64,000 nucleotides of DNA, from NCBI RefSeq assembly GCF_014207235.1, contig NZ_JACHDA010000004.1, forward strand, positions 124,001 to 188,000, read 5' to 3'. The DNA comes from Sphingopyxis sp. JAI128 (GTDB taxonomy: Bacteria; Pseudomonadota; Alphaproteobacteria; Sphingomonadales; Sphingomonadaceae). Positions within the stretch are counted from its first letter, which is position 1. Each line of letters opens with the position of its first letter. The translations under genes were made by a program, and so were the position numbers. A model generated the notes under the pieces. The model had not been told where the DNA came from. It did no database searches and worked only from the letters and a program-made list of their open reading frames with translations. Positions 60,551 through 64,000 of the stretch are shown piece after piece.

Positions 60551-60750
60551 CAATATTCGTTCCGTATCGCGCGCAGCATCGCCTGGACGTCCTTTCAGTT
60601 CACCTCGGCGGCAGGTTCGCCGGCCTTGCCGGGGGCGAAGAGTTCAGAGACGATCATGCCATCCTGCTGGGTGGTTTGGATGACACGCGCGGGCTGAAGG
60701 TGTCGTCGTCGGCACTCCCGTTCCGGTAACCGTCATAGCCTATCGGCTGC
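60550..60750 (-). pseudogene. Probable remnant of a small gene upstream of arr
   Basis: On the minus strand a frame reading ARVIQTTQQDGMIVSELFA then GKAGEPAAEVN stops at TGA (60595-60597) and then continues in the same frame as KDVQAMLRAIRNEY to a stop that overlaps the arr ATG. Just upstream another frame reads GYDGYRNGSADDDTFSPRV, as if a frameshift separates the two. The protein-like composition in three pieces suggests a decayed gene, but I recognise no family. The rest of the 282-bp gap before the next gene holds nothing visible. Confidence 0.3.
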
Positions 60751-60832
60751 GCGGCGATGTGTCGAGGCGGATGCGGCGGAGAGGTTGGCGGCGTGCCGCC
60801 ACGGGTGATAGGTGAAGGGCGAGGAGAGATTC

Positions 60833-61273
60833 ATGCGGGTAATCGCGGCGGTGTTGGCGATCGTGCTGGTTGCGGCGAGTCCGGCGGCGCACGTCGACGA
60901 CCTCGGCTGGCTCGCGGGCGACTGGGCGAGCGAGGCGGACGGCCGCTGGACCGAGGAAAGCTGGACGGCCCCACGCGGCGGCGTGATGCTGGGGCATAGC
61001 CGGTCGGGGCGCGGCGAGGAATTGCGCGAATATGAGTTCATCCGCATCGCGGCGGACGGCGACGGAGTGATTGCCTATATCGCGATGCCGCAGGGCGGCG
61101 CGCCGGTGGCGTTCCGGCTGGTGCGGCAGGAGGTAAGTAGCGCGATTTTCGAAAATCCGGCGCATGATTATCCGCAGCGCATCGCCTATGTCCGCGACGG
61201 CGACACGCTGACCGCCACGATCTCGGCGATCGACGGGTCGAAGCCGCGGCGCTGGACCTATCGGCGGCGCTGA
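60833..61273 (+). CDS. Secreted DUF6265-type protein
   Basis: 146 aa. Signal peptide to about 18 (ASPAAH). LGWLAGDWASEADGRWTEESWTAPRGG is the conserved start of a family of small periplasmic beta-barrel proteins (lipocalin-like), and FENPAHDYPQRIAYVRDGDTLTATI is the second core. Role unknown. It precedes a WYL regulator by 16 bp and may be co-transcribed. GAGGAGAG before ATG 60833. Confidence 0.85.
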   Translation: MRVIAAVLAIVLVAASPAAHVDDLGWLAGDWASEADGRWTEESWTAPRGGVMLGHSRSGRGEELREYEFIRIAADGDGVIAYIAMPQGGAPVAFRLVRQEVSSAIFENPAHDYPQRIAYVRDGDTLTATISAIDGSKPRRWTYRRR

Positions 61274-61289
61274 GCGGGGACAGGGCATC

Positions 61290-61985
61290 ATGGCGGACAA
61301 GACGGCGCGGCTCTTTGCGATCATCGACACACTGCGCCGCCACCGCCGGCCGGTGACCGCCGAAGCGCTCGCCAACGAACAGGGCGTGTCGGTGCGCACG
61401 CTCTATCGCGACATCCAGACGCTGATCGCATTGGGCGCGCCGGTCGAGGGCGAGGCGGGGGTCGGCTATGTGCTGCGCCCCGGTTTCTTCCTGCCGCCGC
61501 TGATGTTCACGCCTGAGGAGCTGGAGGCGCTGGTGCTGGGCGCGCGCTGGGTCGAGGGCCGGCAGGAGGGATCGCTATCGCGCGCGGCGGGACAGGCGCT
61601 CGCCAAGATCGCGGCGGCAAGCCCCGACGAACTCAAGCGGCGGATCGACGAGGCGGGGCTGTGGCCGGTGAACAGCCGCTGGCGCGAAACCGACGCGCCC
61701 TTGCTCGCGACAGTGCGCGAGGCGATGCGCACCGAGAAGGTGCTGCACATCGATTATGCCGACGAGCGCGGCAAGGCGACGACGCGCGCGATCTGGCCCG
61801 CGGCGCTCGCCTATTTCGAGGACAAGCAGATCATCGCGGCCTGGTGCCTGCTGCGGCAGGATTTCCGCAGTTTCCGCATCGACCGCATCGCCGCGGCGCG
61901 GATCGGTAAAGCCGGGTTCGGGCGGCGGCGCGCGGTGCTGATGGCCGACTGGTGGCGGCAGAGCGGGCTGGACGCAGCCTCCTGA
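61290..61985 (+). CDS. YafY-type HTH/WYL transcriptional regulator
   Basis: 231 aa. DeoR-like winged helix at the N-terminus (RLFAIIDTLRRHRRPVTAEALANEQGVS then VRTLYRDIQTLI, about 7-47) and a C-terminal WYL-like ligand domain (KVLHIDYADERGKATTRAIWPAAL). YafY-type regulators are repressors or activators that sense small ligands. A perfect dyad lies at its own stop codon, in front of the GFA gene it may control. Confidence 0.92.
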   Translation: MADKTARLFAIIDTLRRHRRPVTAEALANEQGVSVRTLYRDIQTLIALGAPVEGEAGVGYVLRPGFFLPPLMFTPEELEALVLGARWVEGRQEGSLSRAAGQALAKIAAASPDELKRRIDEAGLWPVNSRWRETDAPLLATVREAMRTEKVLHIDYADERGKATTRAIWPAALAYFEDKQIIAAWCLLRQDFRSFRIDRIAAARIGKAGFGRRRAVLMADWWRQSGLDAAS

Positions 61986-61999
61986 CACGATGTGTCAGG
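61981..61999. promoter_or_regulatory. Perfect dyad, candidate operator of the WYL regulator
   Basis: CCTGACAC-GAT-GTGTCAGG, 8-base perfect arms with a 3-bp centre. It overlaps the regulator stop codon and lies 66 bp before the GFA gene. Position and symmetry suggest control of the GFA gene by the adjacent regulator; no direct evidence. Confidence 0.5.
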
Positions 62000-62064
62000 G
62001 GCACGCGCTAAAGCCCTTCGGGTGAGCGACGCCGGCGGACGGCGCGCCAGACCGGAGGATGAAG

Positions 62065-62469
62065 ATGATCAAGACCCATCATGGTTCGTGTCACTGCGGC
62101 GCCGTCAAGTTCGAGGCCGAACTCGACCTCGACGCGGGGACGGGCAAGTGCAATTGCTCGATCTGCACCAAGAAAAGAAACTGGAGCGCGCAGATCAAGC
62201 CCGAGGCGTTCCGCCTGCTGACCGATCCCGCGGCGCTCGGCGATTATCAGTTCGGGTCGAACAGCGCGCATCATATTTTCTGCAAGACGTGCGGCGTATC
62301 GCCGTTTGGCCATGGCTATGTCGAAGAAATTGGCGGCGCCTATTATTCGGTGTCGATCGCGTGCCTCGATGACCTGACGCCGGCCGAGATGGCGGCGCTG
62401 CCGGTGACGCATATGGACGGCGCGGGAAATAATTGGTGGAATCCGCCGACGGTGACCGCGCATATGTGA
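62065..62469 (+). CDS. GFA-family zinc protein (glutathione-dependent formaldehyde-activating-like)
   Basis: 134 aa. Zinc cysteines: SCHCGAV (about 9-11), CNCSIC (about 28-33) and FCKTCG (about 73-76). The GFA family includes Gfa, which was proposed to join formaldehyde to glutathione, and centromere-like proteins; most members are uncharacterised. GGAGG is 6 bases before ATG 62065 (an ATG two codons earlier is too close). Downstream of a WYL regulator and its candidate operator. Confidence 0.93.
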   Translation: MIKTHHGSCHCGAVKFEAELDLDAGTGKCNCSICTKKRNWSAQIKPEAFRLLTDPAALGDYQFGSNSAHHIFCKTCGVSPFGHGYVEEIGGAYYSVSIACLDDLTPAEMAALPVTHMDGAGNNWWNPPTVTAHM

Positions 62470-62579
62470 GGGGCCGGATGGCGGAAAAGGGGGGGGGTCG
62501 GAGGCTGCCGCTTCTGTCCCTTCGTCATCCTGGAATTGCCCAGCGCTTCCCTGCGACTCCGAAACCCGCCGCCGTCGGC

Positions 62580-64000
62580 TCAGTTCGCGTAAAGCAGCGG
62601 CGGCCGCCACGCGCTTTCGTCAACCGCATCGCGGACCTTGTAGACCATCCCCTTGCTGTTCAGGAACAGCTTCTCCATTTCGGGCCGCGTGAACGGGCGC
62701 GAGCCGAGGCGGCCGAACACCGCCATCTGGCCGCCCGTCTCGTCGACCGCGCGGTCGCGGTCGAGTCCCTTCGACAGCGCGAGCGCGGGCGACGGCGTCT
62801 TGGCCCAGGCGATCAGTTCGGGTGTCGGCTTGGGCGAGAAGCCGTAGAGCCCCGGATTGTCGGGGCTGGTCAGCTGGAGCACCTTGATGCCATTCCGCCC
62901 GTCGGCGACATAGCCGAACAGCGACGCGTTGGTCGACGCGACGATGACGTCCTCGGCATCGTTGAGCGCGCCGCCAAAGGTCAGCCCCGGCCAGGCGACC
63001 GGCGCGGCGGGGTGCGTGACATCGACGATGACCAGCCCGTCCTGCTTCGCCGCGACATACATATAGGTTCGCGCAAGGTAGATTTTACGCGCGTTGGCCA
63101 AGCGTACCGTGCCCTGCGGCACCGCAACCGGCTGTGCGAGATTGGTGACGTCGAACAGTTTTACGCCCTCGGCATCGGTGACCCACAGATAGCGGAATTG
63201 CAGCGCACTCGCGCGGGCGTCGGCCAGCGGCAGCTGCGCCGTGACCTTGGGCGCAAGCGGCGCCGTCAGGTCGAGCACGACGAGCCCGGCGTCGGTCGTG
63301 ATATAGGCCATGCTGCCGGCGAGCGTGATATGGCGCGCGCCGGCAAGAACATTGCCTTCGTTCCACGTCAGCGCGCGTTTCAGCTGGTTGTTGCGGAACT
63401 CGCCGTCGGCCATCGTGTCGATATCGACGAGGATCAGTCCTTCGACGCTGTCGGTGATGACGGCGTAGCGATAGATATCGTGCATCACCTGTTCGTGGTT
63501 CTCGGGGAAATTTTTCACGATATTCTCGTTGCGCGACACGCTGATCGGCTGCGTCGTCGCGATCGCCATGCAGGTTGCATTCTTCGTCTTCACATGCGTG
63601 TCGTGACCGAGCGGCGAGAAGGGCGCGCGAACGATGCGTTCGGAAAAGCCCTTGTTGCCGATCGAGGCGACGTCATAGACGCGGAAGCCGCCCTTGCCTT
63701 CGGCGACGAACATATATTCGCCGCGCTGCTGCAGGCAGTTTACCCGCCCGCCCGTGCCCTGGACGATGTTGGCGAATTCCTCGAGCGCATGGGTTTCGCC
63801 CGAGAGCTTCTTGTCGAAGGTCTTGCCGCGCACCCAGTCTTTGAGCTCGCGGCCATTCTGGTCGACGTGCAGCTTCCAATAGTCGGGATAGGCATATTTC
63901 TGGAGGTAACTGCCGATCACCGCCTGCGGCTCGTCCCATTCGGTGACGCGCGTGGCCTGAAAGCTGTTTTCCTGTCCCGACCAGACGTTCAGGCCGACGA
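62580..64000 (-). CDS. LVIVD-repeat beta-propeller protein, 5' end beyond the window
   Basis: At least 473 codons; the frame is open to base 64000, so the start is outside. At least six blades with the LVIVD pattern are seen: FVAEGKGGFRVYDV, VITDSVEGLILVDID, YITTDAGLVVLDLT, WVTDAEGVKLFDVT, YVAAKQDGLVIVDVT and YVADGRNGIKVLQLT. The ends are linked by SPDNPGLYGFSPKP. Such propellers are surface or periplasmic, and are often next to multihaem cytochromes or TonB systems; here the upstream partner is out of view. The final 80 residues (FTRPEMEKLFLNSKGMVYKV) are a separate tail. Confidence 0.9.
   Translation of the reverse strand, partial: VGLNVWSGQENSFQATRVTEWDEPQAVIGSYLQKYAYPDYWKLHVDQNGRELKDWVRGKTFDKKLSGETHALEEFANIVQGTGGRVNCLQQRGEYMFVAEGKGGFRVYDVASIGNKGFSERIVRAPFSPLGHDTHVKTKNATCMAIATTQPISVSRNENIVKNFPENHEQVMHDIYRYAVITDSVEGLILVDIDTMADGEFRNNQLKRALTWNEGNVLAGARHITLAGSMAYITTDAGLVVLDLTAPLAPKVTAQLPLADARASALQFRYLWVTDAEGVKLFDVTNLAQPVAVPQGTVRLANARKIYLARTYMYVAAKQDGLVIVDVTHPAAPVAWPGLTFGGALNDAEDVIVASTNASLFGYVADGRNGIKVLQLTSPDNPGLYGFSPKPTPELIAWAKTPSPALALSKGLDRDRAVDETGGQMAVFGRLGSRPFTRPEMEKLFLNSKGMVYKVRDAVDESAWRPPLLYAN

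Noticed and set aside
1-64000. Prophage, insertion sequence with transposase, toxin-antitoxin, restriction or other defence island
   Set aside because: No integrase, transposase, capsid, nuclease-methylase or toxin family was recognised; only short repeats and one MITE-like unit.
1-64000. tRNA, rRNA or known riboswitch
   Set aside because: No T-loop GGTTCGA with matching acceptor stem, no rRNA core, and no recognisable riboswitch core seen in any gap by eye; a covariance-model search would be decisive.

Overview
The window is about 64 kb of GC-rich chromosome from an alphaproteobacterium. Gene content and style point to the Sphingomonadales, most likely Sphingopyxis or a close relative: large TonB-dependent receptors, a TPR-sulfotransferase, an RNase E with an acidic/basic insertion in its S1 domain and a GWW C-terminus, rpsT next to dnaA, GANTC sites in front of dnaA, and the GGGAGG-type intergenic palindromes common in sphingomonads. 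The genus is inferred from family resemblance, not measured. I saw no rRNA, tRNA, CRISPR array, prophage or complete insertion sequence. Most of the very long open frames opposite real genes are GC-driven shadows.

Layout. 0-8.1 kb (minus): amino-acid permease (cut by the edge), TonB receptor, TPR-sulfotransferase, DsbA-type thioredoxin with a long N-terminal extension, M48 metalloprotease. 8.3-11.6 kb: rne with a 28-bp tandem repeat at its 3' end and a long leader. 11.6-20.8 kb (plus): cell-wall amidase, a three-gene cassette (lactone oxidase, D-amino-acid PLP enzyme, TetR), PBP1A, prfB and a lipobox-bearing methyltransferase. 20.8-28.6 kb (minus): a metabolic run ubiE, ubiB, GT2-GtrA, membrane protein, 17-codon leader, coaBC, dut, moeB-like, DsrE-like. 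28.65-31.8 kb (plus): mutM, rpsT, dnaA. 31.9-42.6 kb (minus): cationic amino-acid permease, pbpC, a large alpha-2-macroglobulin-like protein, HIT protein and hisE. 42.8-49.8 kb: second TonB receptor, sodC, alpha/beta hydrolase, M2 (ACE-like) dipeptidase. 49.9-62.5 kb: an accessory-looking stretch of small genes (ung, TauE, DUF427, YaiI, several short membrane or secreted proteins, OsmC, 2H phosphoesterase, NAT, TauD, two DUF1801, ThuA, glycine zipper, arr, WYL regulator, GFA). The right edge cuts an LVIVD-repeat propeller protein.

Functional themes. Envelope maintenance is strong: amidase and PBP1A are near one another, and PBP1C is paired with an alpha-2-macroglobulin that carries a CxEQ thioester motif. 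RNase E, RF2, DnaA, S20, MutM, Ung and Dut form the information-processing core. Ubiquinone (ubiE, ubiB) and coenzyme A (coaBC) synthesis share one transcription direction.

Items most worth a second look: a 61-codon secreted peptide ending in the planctomycete DUF1559 core; a 17-codon peptide with a strong ribosome site coupled to coaBC; a MITE-like 265-bp element between two DUF1801 genes; a two-block dispersed repeat present twice in the window; dyads suggesting SoxR-like, TetR and WYL operators; and a lipoprotein-type SAM methyltransferase.
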